Assembly: GCF_009711415.1 (NCBI RefSeq)
Contig: NZ_SMLZ01000116.1
Location: 127,000 to 190,999, forward strand
DNA length: 64,000 nt
Direction of reading: 5' to 3'
Origin: Roseibium denhamense
GTDB taxonomy: Bacteria; Pseudomonadota; Alphaproteobacteria; Rhizobiales; Stappiaceae
Part shown: one piece after another, positions 49,481 to 57,494 of the stretch
How positions within the stretch are numbered: position 1 is the first letter of the stretch
How the letters are laid out: each line of letters begins with the position of its first letter
Position numbers and translations under genes: made by a program
The notes under the pieces: model-generated
Database searches by the model: none
What the model was told of the DNA's origin: nothing
What the model saw: only the letters and a program-made list of their open reading frames with translations

Positions 49481-50662
49481 TTAAGCGCTGCGGTAGAGTT
49501 TGGTCATCGAGAACTCCCGGTGACCAAGTGCTTCGGCAGCCGTGTTCCGGCCATTGGCGGTGCGGCAGATCATTTCAATCAACGCATCGCCGGCCTCATC
49601 GATGGTCATTTCCCGGCGCAATATGCCGGAGACATCAACGTCCACGTGTTCACTCATGGTGCGAACCGTGCGCGGATTGGCCGTGATCTTGACCACCGGC
49701 ACGATCGGGTTGCCAACCACATTGCCCTGTCCTGTCGGGAAGGTGTGGATCACGGCACCGCCGGCAGCCATCAGGGTCACGCATTCCGCGGCTGCGGACG
49801 ATGAGTCCATGAAATAGAGGCCATTGCCCGACTTCGGCGCCTCGGCAGGATCGAGAATGTCGATGTACTGCGATGTGCGGCCGATTTTTTCCAGGTTTCC
49901 GAGGGCCTTTTCCTCGATGGTGGTCAGGCCGCCTTCGATGTTGCCTTTGGTCGGCTGGCTGTCTGACAGGTCATCGGTCTGGTGTGCGAAGATCACATCG
50001 TCCTGATAAGCCTTCCACATTTTGTACCAGCGTTCGCCGACTTCCTCGTTGATCGCACGTTTTTGGCAGATGTGTTCCGCACCGGTGATTTCAGACGTTT
50101 CACCAAAGAACCCGGTGATGCCTTCCGGCAGCAGCTTGTCGTACATGTTGCCGACAGTCGGGCAGGAGCCGAGACCGGTGGTTGTGTCGCTCTCACCGCA
50201 TTTGGTGGAGACCCAGAGCTCGGAGATGGAGCACTCTTCGCGCTGGTATTCCGAAGTCTTGTGAACGAAGTCCTTCGCGGCCCAGGAGGCGCGACGGATC
50301 GTCTCAAAATCACCGTTCTGCTCGATGGAGAATTCAGCGACCGGCTTGCCCGTTTCGCGAATGCCATCGGCAATCCGTTTGGTCCAGCCCGGCTCGATGC
50401 CGATAACAACGACCGCCGCGACATTCGGGTTGGCGCCGGTGCCGATCATAGTGCGGAAGTGCAGCTCCAGATCTTCGCCGAATTGCAGACGGCCATAGGC
50501 ATGTGGGATGGCCAGCGTGCCCTTGACGTTGTTGGCAACAGCCTCACAGGCCGCGTTGGAAATATCGTCGACGGGCAGAATGAGTACGTGGTTGCGGACC
50601 CCGACCCTGCCGTTTTCGCGCCGGTAGGCCTTCACCGTCATATTTGAATATTTGGTAGACAT
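49481..50662 (-). CDS. suyB: (2R)-sulfolactate sulfo-lyase subunit beta
   Basis: Large subunit of the enzyme that cleaves sulfolactate into pyruvate and sulfite. It belongs to the altronate/galactarate dehydratase family: [20 protein letters not shown] at the start, [40 protein letters not shown] and [20 protein letters not shown]. Length from 50662 is 393 residues, as expected for SuyB, with AAGGAGC upstream. The small partner SuyA is encoded 13 bases upstream as a separate gene, which is the SuyAB arrangement. Neighbouring HpsNOP make sulfolactate rather than altronate the likely substrate. Confidence 0.9.
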   Translation of the reverse strand: MSTKYSNMTVKAYRRENGRVGVRNHVLILPVDDISNAACEAVANNVKGTLAIPHAYGRLQFGEDLELHFRTMIGTGANPNVAAVVVIGIEPGWTKRIADGIRETGKPVAEFSIEQNGDFETIRRASWAAKDFVHKTSEYQREECSISELWVSTKCGESDTTTGLGSCPTVGNMYDKLLPEGITGFFGETSEITGAEHICQKRAINEEVGERWYKMWKAYQDDVIFAHQTDDLSDSQPTKGNIEGGLTTIEEKALGNLEKIGRTSQYIDILDPAEAPKSGNGLYFMDSSSAAAECVTLMAAGGAVIHTFPTGQGNVVGNPIVPVVKITANPRTVRTMSEHVDVDVSGILRREMTIDEAGDALIEMICRTANGRNTAAEALGHREFSMTKLYRSA

Positions 50663-50675
50663 TTCGGGCAGCTCC

Positions 50676-50966
50676 TTACCAGCGCTTGGTTTTGCAGTTG
50701 TGCGTGTGGACGTGGGCGCCCTTCGGAATTTCGGCGATGATTTTGCCGATGTCCTCGCCGTATTTGATGGCCGTGTCGCCATCTGCGAGGTCTTTCAGTG
50801 CGATCTTGTGGCCAATCGGCACATCTGCTCCGGCTGTGAGACGGAATGTGGAATTGTCATGGGTGACACAGCACAGCATGTCGGTGCCGGCAGTCAGCCC
50901 TTCCACAACCACCACACCGACATTGTCGGCATGTTCGTGGACGAGAAGATGGGGAATTTCAGACAT
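50676..50966 (-). CDS. suyA: (2R)-sulfolactate sulfo-lyase subunit alpha
   Basis: Small subunit, 96 residues, of the SAF-domain type that partners SuyB. It begins [20 protein letters not shown] and contains [40 protein letters not shown] and the ending [12 protein letters not shown]; the last histidine-rich motif resembles the metal-contacting end of UxaA/GarD N-terminal domains. Start at 50966 with GAGGAG upstream; the open frame continues into hpsP without support. It lies ten bases after hpsP. Confidence 0.9.
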   Translation of the reverse strand: MSEIPHLLVHEHADNVGVVVVEGLTAGTDMLCCVTHDNSTFRLTAGADVPIGHKIALKDLADGDTAIKYGEDIGKIIAEIPKGAHVHTHNCKTKRW

Positions 50967-50976
50967 AATTGTCTCC

Positions 50977-51972
50977 TCAAGTATCTGGTGTGAGTAGAAT
51001 TTTCGGAACAGCAACCGCGCCTTTGCGCAAGTCGTTGAAAGCTTTGAGGCCGTCGGACAGCGGCCGGATTTCGGTCCAGTCCAGCGCGCCCAACCGGCCA
51101 TCGAACATGGCCTTGGCTGTCTCGCGGAAATCTTCGGCGGTGTATGTGTAGGTCCCGATGAAGGTGATTTCCTGCAGCGTCATACGCCGGATATCCAGAC
51201 CGCCATCAGAGGACCCAAGTCCAATATGGCTGATAACCCCCCCTGGCTTGGCCAGTTTGGTTGCGGTGGCCCGTGTTGCGGCATAACCGACGCCGTCGAC
51301 GATTAGATCATACTGCCCGCTCGTCTCCGCCTGCCCCGGTGTCAGGACCTCGATCCCGCAGGAGGACTTGAGAAATTGCGCGCGTTCCTGATTGGGTTCG
51401 ACCAGGCGAACGTGCTGGATCCCTTGTGCCTTCAAGGAAAGAGCCGCACCGAGGCCGATTGCTCCGCCGCCGATGACAAGCGCCCGTGCTTCGGCCGGGT
51501 CGGACATGAGGGCCCGTTTGGCTAGCCGCACGGCATGCCAACCACAGGCAATCGGTTCGGCAAGGGCGGCCTGGGCATCGGTAATGTTGTCCGGCACCAC
51601 GACCAGATTGCCCTCCGGCATTACAAGATAGTCGGCAAACCCGCCTTCGCGCGGCGGCATGGAGATGATTTGCCGGTCCGGGCAAAGATTGTCCCGGCCA
51701 GACCGGCAAGCCTCACATGTGCCGCACGTGACCAGCGGGTTGACGGTCACCCTTTTTCCCTCGAGCGGGCCCGATATAACGGTTCCTGCAACTTCATGTC
51801 CAAGAATGAGAGGAGCCGGGCGACGTTCATCATGGCCAAGGAAGGCATGCATGTCGGATCCGCAGATGCCGGTGTGGGCCACCTTGATGAGCGCATCGCT
51901 TGCCGAAGGGGTCGGATCCGCAACATCCCGGTAAGCCTGCGTTTCCGGGCCGGTGTAAACAAGGGCTTTCAT
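50977..51972 (-). CDS. hpsP: zinc-dependent alcohol dehydrogenase, probable DHPS 2-dehydrogenase HpsP
   Basis: Medium-chain dehydrogenase of 331 residues. Catalytic zinc ligands are in GICGSDMHAFLG and ILGHEVAGTV, structural zinc cysteines in CGTCEACRSGRDNLC, and the NAD(P) fold in ALVIGGGAIGLGAALSL. In Cupriavidus, HpsP and the SDR HpsO oxidise DHPS at carbon 2 and together interconvert its two enantiomers. Here the gene overlaps hpsO by four bases (ATGA) and precedes suyA by ten. Family is certain; the specific role rests on the context. Confidence 0.87.
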   Translation of the reverse strand: MKALVYTGPETQAYRDVADPTPSASDALIKVAHTGICGSDMHAFLGHDERRPAPLILGHEVAGTVISGPLEGKRVTVNPLVTCGTCEACRSGRDNLCPDRQIISMPPREGGFADYLVMPEGNLVVVPDNITDAQAALAEPIACGWHAVRLAKRALMSDPAEARALVIGGGAIGLGAALSLKAQGIQHVRLVEPNQERAQFLKSSCGIEVLTPGQAETSGQYDLIVDGVGYAATRATATKLAKPGGVISHIGLGSSDGGLDIRRMTLQEITFIGTYTYTAEDFRETAKAMFDGRLGALDWTEIRPLSDGLKAFNDLRKGAVAVPKILLTPDT

Positions 51973-52721
51973 TTTGCAGTGAACCCCCCGTCGACCATGA
52001 GGACTTGGCCCGTGACATAGCGGGACGCATCGGAACACAAAAACAGGATTGGTCCGTCAATATCGTCAAGCGCTCCGTTGCGGCCGATACAGGTCTGGGC
52101 AGCATTGCGCCGCGCCCGTTCTTCATCGCCAAAGACGGCAGCTGTCAGCTCGGTCGGGAAGAAACCGGGGCCAATTGCGTTTGCCGTGATGCCGTCCTTC
52201 GACCAGGCCTCGGCCATGGCCCGTGTCAATTGACCGATGCCGCCCTTGGAGGCTCCGTAAGCAATACCGCCCGGGAACGCCCGTGTTGTCTGAAGGGACG
52301 CGAAGTTGACGATCCGGCCCCAGCCTTTCTCCTTCATCGCCGGCGCGAAGGCCTTACTCAGGAAGAACGGCACCGTCAGATTGAGCATCATCGTGATGTC
52401 CCATCCGGCATCCGTCACATCATCGGCGGGTTCGCGGGTATTGATCCCCGCTGCATGAACCAGGATTTCAGGCGGACCGAATGGCTCGGCAATGCTTTTG
52501 AGGGTCGCGGCAAGGCTCTCGCGATCACTCAGATCAGCTGGCACTGCTGCGGTCGACCCGCCAGCTTCCTGCCGCCACTCCTCAAGATCGGCCGACCGCC
52601 TCGCAACGCCGACCACCGACGCGCCCGCTTGGGCCAGCACCGTGGCAGCGCGCCGTCCGAGACCTGAACTGGCGCCGGTCACGCAGGCAACTTTGCCGGA
52701 AACATCGAACAGACCGGACAT
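51969..52721 (-). CDS. hpsO: short-chain dehydrogenase, probable DHPS 2-dehydrogenase HpsO
   Basis: SDR of 250 residues. It has the cofactor motif VTGASSGLGRRAATVLAQAG, the HAAGINTRE segment, catalytic serine in IVNFASLQTTRA, and YGASKGGIGQL with the Tyr-Lys pair; the C-terminus DASRYVTGQVLMVDGGF is standard. Paired with HpsP it would form the DHPS enantiomer-interconverting couple through the 2-oxo compound. It starts four bases after hpsN and overlaps hpsP. Generic annotation would call it a 3-oxoacyl reductase-like SDR; the neighbours argue for HpsO. Confidence 0.87.
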   Translation of the reverse strand: MSGLFDVSGKVACVTGASSGLGRRAATVLAQAGASVVGVARRSADLEEWRQEAGGSTAAVPADLSDRESLAATLKSIAEPFGPPEILVHAAGINTREPADDVTDAGWDITMMLNLTVPFFLSKAFAPAMKEKGWGRIVNFASLQTTRAFPGGIAYGASKGGIGQLTRAMAEAWSKDGITANAIGPGFFPTELTAAVFGDEERARRNAAQTCIGRNGALDDIDGPILFLCSDASRYVTGQVLMVDGGFTAK

Positions 52722-52725
52722 GGCC

Positions 52726-54039
52726 TTACTCTGCCGCCTCCGCACTCAGGTCGAAGTTTTCACCCGGGAAATACTTCCGCAACCGGATGTCGGCCGTGCG
52801 GGCGTGGCCTTCCATCCCTTCGAGGCGGGAGATCCGCGCGGTTGCCTCCGCTACCGGCTTGGCCCCCTCGCGGGTGGCCCGCTGCCAGGTGACGATCTTC
52901 ATGAACTTGTGGACCGACAGGCCGCCCGTGTAGGACGCAGCGCCTGATGTCGGCAGCACATGGTTTGTGCCCGACGCCTTGTCGCCGAAGGCAACGGTGG
53001 TTTCTTCCCCGAGGAAGAGGGACCCGTAGCAGGAAAGGCGGTCCAGCCACCAATCCAGATCCTCAGCCTGCACCGTCAAATGCTCGGGTGCATAAGCATC
53101 CGACGTTGCCGCCATCTCCTCGCGGGTGTCGCACATGATCACCTCGGCATAGTCGCGCCAAGCGGCAGCAGCGTTCTGACTGTTCACTTCCGGTAGGTCT
53201 TCGATGAGCTTAGGCACCAGCGCCATGACTTCTTCGGCCAGGGACCGTGTGTCGGTGACGAGCCAGACTGGTGAATTGTAGCCATGTTCCGCCTGGCCGA
53301 CGAGATCGGCGGCGACCACTTCCGGATCCGCTGTCTTGTCTGCAAGGATCAAGCTGTCCGTGGGCCCTGCAAACATGTCGATCCCGACGCGGCCGAACAG
53401 GATCCGCTTGGCTTCGGCGACAAACTGGTTGCCCGGCCCAACAAGGATGTTGGCCTTTGGCAGACCGAAGAGGCCAAAGGTCATGGCAGCCACACCCTGA
53501 ACCCCGCCCATGGCGACGATCTTGTCTGCGCCGCACACGTGCGCCGCGTAGATGATTGCCGGATTAATGCCGATGCCGGGGCGCGGTGGCGAACAGGCGA
53601 CGATGTTGTCGCAGCCCGCCACCTTGGCGGTCGTGACCGTCATGATCGCGCTGGCGATGTGGCTGTAGCGGCCGCCTGGGATGTAGCAGCCGGCCGTGTT
53701 GACCGGGATGCTCTTTTGACCCGCAATGAGCCCCGGGACAACCTCGACCTCGATGTTCTGGCAGGTCGTTTTTTGCGCTTCTGCGAACCGCTTCACGTTG
53801 GCATGGGCAAACTCGATGTCGCGCTTCAGCTTTTCCGGCACCTTGGCGCTGGCTGCCTCAATGTCGGCATCCGTCAGGATGATCGTGCCGTCATACTTGT
53901 CGAACTTGGCGGCGTACTCCATCGCGGCGGCATCGCCGCCCGCCTCAATCGCACCGAGGATTTCCTGAACGACCTTTGTGGTCTCGGACGCATCGGTCTT
54001 GGAGGTCAGATCTGCTTTCTTCAGATATTCAACAGTCAT
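52726..54039 (-). CDS. hpsN: sulfopropanediol 3-dehydrogenase HpsN (histidinol dehydrogenase family)
   Basis: A 437-residue histidinol-dehydrogenase homologue. It keeps the HisD fold and catalytic segments (ILVGPGNQFVAEAKRILFGR, IDMFAGPTDSLILADKTADP, ADLVGQAEHGYNSPV, YAPEHLTVQ, GDKASGTNHVLPTSGAA). There are no other histidine-synthesis genes here. HpsN oxidises (R)-DHPS in two steps to (R)-sulfolactate with NAD. Its place between a TRAP transporter and HpsO/HpsP/SuyAB matches known DHPS clusters. It lies eight bases after the TRAP large subunit gene. Confidence 0.92.
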   Translation of the reverse strand: MTVEYLKKADLTSKTDASETTKVVQEILGAIEAGGDAAAMEYAAKFDKYDGTIILTDADIEAASAKVPEKLKRDIEFAHANVKRFAEAQKTTCQNIEVEVVPGLIAGQKSIPVNTAGCYIPGGRYSHIASAIMTVTTAKVAGCDNIVACSPPRPGIGINPAIIYAAHVCGADKIVAMGGVQGVAAMTFGLFGLPKANILVGPGNQFVAEAKRILFGRVGIDMFAGPTDSLILADKTADPEVVAADLVGQAEHGYNSPVWLVTDTRSLAEEVMALVPKLIEDLPEVNSQNAAAAWRDYAEVIMCDTREEMAATSDAYAPEHLTVQAEDLDWWLDRLSCYGSLFLGEETTVAFGDKASGTNHVLPTSGAASYTGGLSVHKFMKIVTWQRATREGAKPVAEATARISRLEGMEGHARTADIRLRKYFPGENFDLSAEAAE

Positions 54040-54047
54040 GGCAGAGC

Positions 54048-55379
54048 CTACTTGTAAATTTCAGGCAGCAGCGTGGTCGAGATTGCCGGCACATAGGCAA
54101 TCAGCAAGGTCACGGCGAGCATGAAGAGGACGAAAGGAACGGCCCGGGCGGCGATTTTCAATATCGATTCACCCGTCAGGCCTGAGACGACGAACAGATT
54201 GAGACCGAGCGGCGGCGTGATGAACCCGACACCGAGTGCAGTAATCATCATGATGCAGAACTGGATCTCGTTCATGCCGATGTTGTCGGCGAGCGGTTTC
54301 AGGATTGGCGCCAGGATAACGATGTTCGGTGTGGTCTCCATAACGCAGCCTGCCGCGATCAAGACCAGGATCATCATCATGATGAGCACCCAGGGCTCGT
54401 CGCTGATGCCGGTGGCGACCGCCACAAAACCTTGCGGCACACCAATGATGGCAAGGGCTTCTGCAAGGGGAATGGAGAAGGCGATGATCGGGATGATCAC
54501 ACCATTGACCTTGGCCGAACTGACCAGCATGGCCGGGAAGTCTGACAGCCTCATAGTCCCCAGGATAAAGCCCATGGCGATTGTCACCACGACAGCGGTG
54601 GCGCCGGCTTCCGTTGGGGTCAGGCGGCCGGAAAAGATGCCGTAGAAGATGATTATTGGAACGATGAAGGCGTACCAACCCGATTTGATGGCAACCCAAA
54701 GCTGGGAGAAGTATTCACCCATGCTGATGTTGCCGCCGCCTTCCCAGCCATAAAGGCGGTTCATGATGATGTTTGTGGCCAGGATCGACACCAGGATGGC
54801 GATCCCCGGGATAACGGCTGCCAGGAACAGGGTCGATGCGGAGATGCCCAGCACCAATCCAATAATGATGTAGGCGATCGATGGCGGGATCAGGATGCCG
54901 GTACAGGCACCAGCTGCGACAAGCGCACATGCATAGGGACGCGGGTAGCCGCTTTCCACCAACCGGTCGATGGTCATGCGGCCGACAGCGGCGGCACCGG
55001 CTGCATCCGAGCCTGAAATGGCTGCAAACATGCCGCAAACAAGAACGGTGGCGGAGCCGAAGCCACCCTTTGCGAATTGCGTGAGCGCTTCCGCAACGTC
55101 GAGAAATTTTCGACTGAGCCCCGTTCGGACCAGCGCATCGCCGGTCAGAATAAACAGTGGGACAGCAGTCAGTGCGAAGGCGTCGATGCCGCTGAACAGC
55201 TTTTCGCCGACCAGCGACAGCGGAAGCGCGCCGGACCAGACAAGCATGAGGCTCGCGGCAGCGCCGATGGCCGCCCAAACCGGCACCGCAAGCGCCACAA
55301 GTAGGACAAACAGCAGAACCGGGCCGTAAAAATCCCAACCAAGCTCAATTGTTTGCGGTTGCATATGTTGCCAAAGCAT
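54048..55379 (-). CDS. TRAP transporter large membrane subunit, probable DHPS uptake (HpsKLM type)
   Basis: DctM-type permease, 443 residues with about twelve membrane segments. Typical stretches are FALTAVPLFILTGDALVRTG, AAISGSDAAGAAAVGRMTID, ACTGILIPPSIAYIIIGLVL and ALGVGFITPPLGLNLFVVSG. Start at 55379 follows AAGGGGG. It forms a transporter with the small subunit (10 bases upstream) and the binding protein. Its direct continuity with hpsN (8 bases) points to DHPS as the substrate, as with hpsKLM of roseobacters. Confidence 0.92.
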   Translation of the reverse strand: MLWQHMQPQTIELGWDFYGPVLLFVLLVALAVPVWAAIGAAASLMLVWSGALPLSLVGEKLFSGIDAFALTAVPLFILTGDALVRTGLSRKFLDVAEALTQFAKGGFGSATVLVCGMFAAISGSDAAGAAAVGRMTIDRLVESGYPRPYACALVAAGACTGILIPPSIAYIIIGLVLGISASTLFLAAVIPGIAILVSILATNIIMNRLYGWEGGGNISMGEYFSQLWVAIKSGWYAFIVPIIIFYGIFSGRLTPTEAGATAVVVTIAMGFILGTMRLSDFPAMLVSSAKVNGVIIPIIAFSIPLAEALAIIGVPQGFVAVATGISDEPWVLIMMMILVLIAAGCVMETTPNIVILAPILKPLADNIGMNEIQFCIMMITALGVGFITPPLGLNLFVVSGLTGESILKIAARAVPFVLFMLAVTLLIAYVPAISTTLLPEIYK

Positions 55380-55389
55380 AGCCGCCCCC

Positions 55390-55905
55390 TTAGTCGAACA
55401 GTTTGTCGCCTTCGTAGACGGGCTTGCCGTCACGAAGGTCGCGGATATCGCGCAGGAGCGACTGGGCGAGACGGAAAAGGATCAGCGCGAAGCCAAGAGG
55501 CACAGCACTGAGGAACCAGACTTGCGAGATGCGCAGACCGTGGGTCACCGATCCAAATTTCGCAGAGACAAGGACGGTTTCGAGCGACCAATAGAACGCA
55601 ATGACTGCCACGACAGCCATGACAATGTCGCCGAGAATGTAGAGCAATGCCTTCGCTTTCGGGTCGACATACTGCATCAGGACGTCGATCCGGATATGTC
55701 CGCGTTCCTTGACCGCAGCCGCCGCACCGATCCAGGCAAGGTAAATGAAGGAATAGCGGACGATCTCTTCACCCCAGATGGACGAGTAGGCGAAAACCTC
55801 GCGCCGGACCACCTCGATAAACATCGTCAGGACAAGCATGACGTAGAACACAAGAAGCAACCAGCGTTCACCGTTCTTGTCGATAGCCTTAAGGACATTG
55901 GACAT
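55390..55905 (-). CDS. TRAP transporter small membrane subunit, probable DHPS uptake (HpsKLM type)
   Basis: DctQ-type subunit of 171 residues with four membrane helices, beginning near residue 16 (WLLLVFYVMLVLTMFIEVVR). Family features are SIWGEEIVRYSFIYLAWIGA and KERGHIRIDVLMQYVDP. Start at 55905 follows GAGGAG. It sits 123 bases after the binding-protein gene and 10 before the large subunit gene. Confidence 0.88.
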   Translation of the reverse strand: MSNVLKAIDKNGERWLLLVFYVMLVLTMFIEVVRREVFAYSSIWGEEIVRYSFIYLAWIGAAAAVKERGHIRIDVLMQYVDPKAKALLYILGDIVMAVVAVIAFYWSLETVLVSAKFGSVTHGLRISQVWFLSAVPLGFALILFRLAQSLLRDIRDLRDGKPVYEGDKLFD

Positions 55906-56028
55906 TGGCACTCCTCGACCGTTCCCATCAGACGGCGTGCCTGATGCGGTGGTCGCGTGAACAGGGAATTGGAAAGCGCACAGTGTGGTCTGCCCGCGGT
56001 CTTACGCCGCCGGCAGATCCGTCAGGCC

Positions 56029-57171
56029 TTAAGCGTCATGAACGTAGAGACGGCCTTGAGTGTTGGCGGCCTCTTCGAGGCGGCCGAAGGCTTCCATGGA
56101 CCCGGCGAGTTCCTTCTTGAACTCATCCCACTCAGAGCGCTGATATCCGCCTGCATCCTGCCATTCAGCCAGCTGGTCTTCCGACAGTGAATGGAACTGG
56201 ACGCCGGATTTCACCAACTCAGCCATGGCGTAGGAACGTGCGGCCGGGACTTTTGCGAGGTTTTGCTGCGCAGTGATCTCTCCAGCGAACTCAATGCCTT
56301 CCTGAACATCGGCGGGCAAGGAGTTGAACCACTCCAGGTTCATTGAATAAACCTGACTGTCGGGCACGGCCTGGGTGAAGGTGACGTGGCTCAAGATGTC
56401 CTTGAAGCCAAAGACGTAGAGTGCGCCGACCGACGGGTCGAGCGCATCGGCAACGCCCTGTTTGATGGCGGAGGGTGTTTCACCCCATGCAACCGGTGTC
56501 GGGTTTGCGCCGACCATGCGGTAATACTGCTGAAGCATGGCCGATCCTGGAACGCGGAACTTCACGCCAGACAGGTCGCCAGGTGTGATGACCTGATTGC
56601 CGCCCTTGCGGATCGCAACGACGCGCGGATCAATGACGACATAGAACAGCGCTTTGAAGCCGGAGGCCTCGATCTTCGGGTGGACTTCGCTCTTCCAGGC
56701 ATCGGATGTCACCAGGTTGGTGAACCGCTGGTTGGAGCCGCAGAAGTACGGCATGTTGATCAGGTCAACAGCGGATGCGAAGGGTGCAAAGTTGGACAGG
56801 GAGTGCTGCGCTGCCTGAATGGTGCCGCCCTGAACGGCCTGGGCAAGTGCACCGCCGGCGCCGAGCTGTCCGCCCGGTGCGAGCTTGACATAGACCTTGC
56901 CGTTGGTGGCGTTCTGGATGTTTTCCTTCAGGTCCAGCTGCATGATCGGGTAGCTGCGCGACGCGCCAAGCACGTAAGCGGTTGCCAGTGTCATCGTATG
57001 ATCGGCAGCTTGTTCGCGCTCGCGCTCCTCTTGCGCCGTCTGGGCAACGGCCTCGTCGGACCACAGTGTTCCGGCCGCCCCTGCAACGACAGCTGCAGTA
57101 AATGCGCCCTTGCTTGTCAGCTTCAAGAAATTGCGGCGCTCATGTGAGACCAGGTCTTCCGTCTTTTTCAT
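56029..57171 (-). CDS. TRAP transporter substrate-binding protein, Tat-exported, probable DHPS receptor
   Basis: DctP-family receptor, 380 residues. The N-terminus carries a twin-arginine signal (ERRNFLKLTSKGAFTAAVV, then AGAAGTLWSDEAVA), so it is exported folded, unlike the Sec-type receptor at 44894. Mature segments include YPIMQLDLKENIQNATNGKV, GGQLGAGGALAQAVQGGTIQ and LSGVKFRVPGSAMLQQYYRM with the ligand-contacting arginine. It is followed by both membrane subunits. DHPS specificity is inferred from the operon. Confidence 0.9.
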   Translation of the reverse strand: MKKTEDLVSHERRNFLKLTSKGAFTAAVVAGAAGTLWSDEAVAQTAQEEREREQAADHTMTLATAYVLGASRSYPIMQLDLKENIQNATNGKVYVKLAPGGQLGAGGALAQAVQGGTIQAAQHSLSNFAPFASAVDLINMPYFCGSNQRFTNLVTSDAWKSEVHPKIEASGFKALFYVVIDPRVVAIRKGGNQVITPGDLSGVKFRVPGSAMLQQYYRMVGANPTPVAWGETPSAIKQGVADALDPSVGALYVFGFKDILSHVTFTQAVPDSQVYSMNLEWFNSLPADVQEGIEFAGEITAQQNLAKVPAARSYAMAELVKSGVQFHSLSEDQLAEWQDAGGYQRSEWDEFKKELAGSMEAFGRLEEAANTQGRLYVHDA

Positions 57172-57213
57172 GATTTCCTCCCAAGAAATCTGGTTTGGAT
57201 AGTATGACGTCGG

Positions 57214-57381
57214 CTACTTTTCAGCTTCCCTCTTGAGGACAGCCGCCGAGAACGCCACCGAAACGGCGAACAGGCACAGCATTTCTCCGACATTTCCGAA
57301 AAACGGTGTTCCGCCAAGGGAACCGATCGATACATTGATCACAAAGACGGCAAAGAGACCGCCTGCCAAAGCCAAAAGCAT
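57214..57381 (-). CDS. 55-residue small membrane protein at the head of the sulfonate operon
   Basis: A short open frame I translated directly: it starts MLLALAGGLFAVFVINVSIG and ends AAVLKREAEK. It is preceded by GGGAGGTGATC, one of the best ribosome-binding sites in the window, immediately before the ATG at 57381. The two hydrophobic stretches (about 2-19 and 32-49) suggest two membrane helices with a Gly/Phe turn. It lies 42 bases before the TRAP receptor gene and 36 bases downstream of the LacI-type palindrome, so it would be the first gene of the operon. No function is known to me; a TRAP accessory subunit is possible. Confidence 0.7.
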   Translation of the reverse strand: MLLALAGGLFAVFVINVSIGSLGGTPFFGNVGEMLCLFAVSVAFSAAVLKREAEK

Positions 57382-57416
57382 GATCACCTCCCAACGACCA
57401 ATTCACCGGCTGCCTC

Positions 57417-57436
57417 AAATGTAAGCGTTTACATTT
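57417..57436. promoter_or_regulatory. LacI-type operator between the sulfonate operon and its regulator gene
   Basis: TGTAAGCGTTTACA (57420-57433) is an imperfect palindrome with central CG, the form bound by LacI/GalR regulators; flanking AAA and TTT extend the symmetry to 20 bases with a single mismatch per half. It lies in the 113-base divergent gap, 36 bases from the small-protein ATG and about 60 from the lacI-type start, so it can control both. Confidence 0.8.
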
Positions 57437-57448
57437 TTCATTGCAAGC

Positions 57449-57460
57449 GAAAAGCGTTTC
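57449..57460. promoter_or_regulatory. second, weaker LacI-type half-palindrome
   Basis: GAAAAGCGTTTC repeats the AGCGTTT core of the neighbouring operator and has GAAA/TTTC symmetry. Its centre is 28 bases from that of the first operator (about 2.7 helical turns). It may be an auxiliary site for the same regulator. Confidence 0.5.
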
Positions 57461-57494
57461 AACAGAATTGGAAAAACGATAAGGCATTAGGCCG

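Noticed and set aside
49481-50966. Altronate dehydratase (uxaA) split into two genes by a frameshift
   Set aside because: Each part has its own ribosome-binding site and start, and SuyA/SuyB are normally separate; no uronate genes are nearby.
52726-54039. Histidinol dehydrogenase of histidine biosynthesis (hisD)
   Set aside because: No other his genes are present and all neighbours belong to sulfonate use; HpsN is the better reading.
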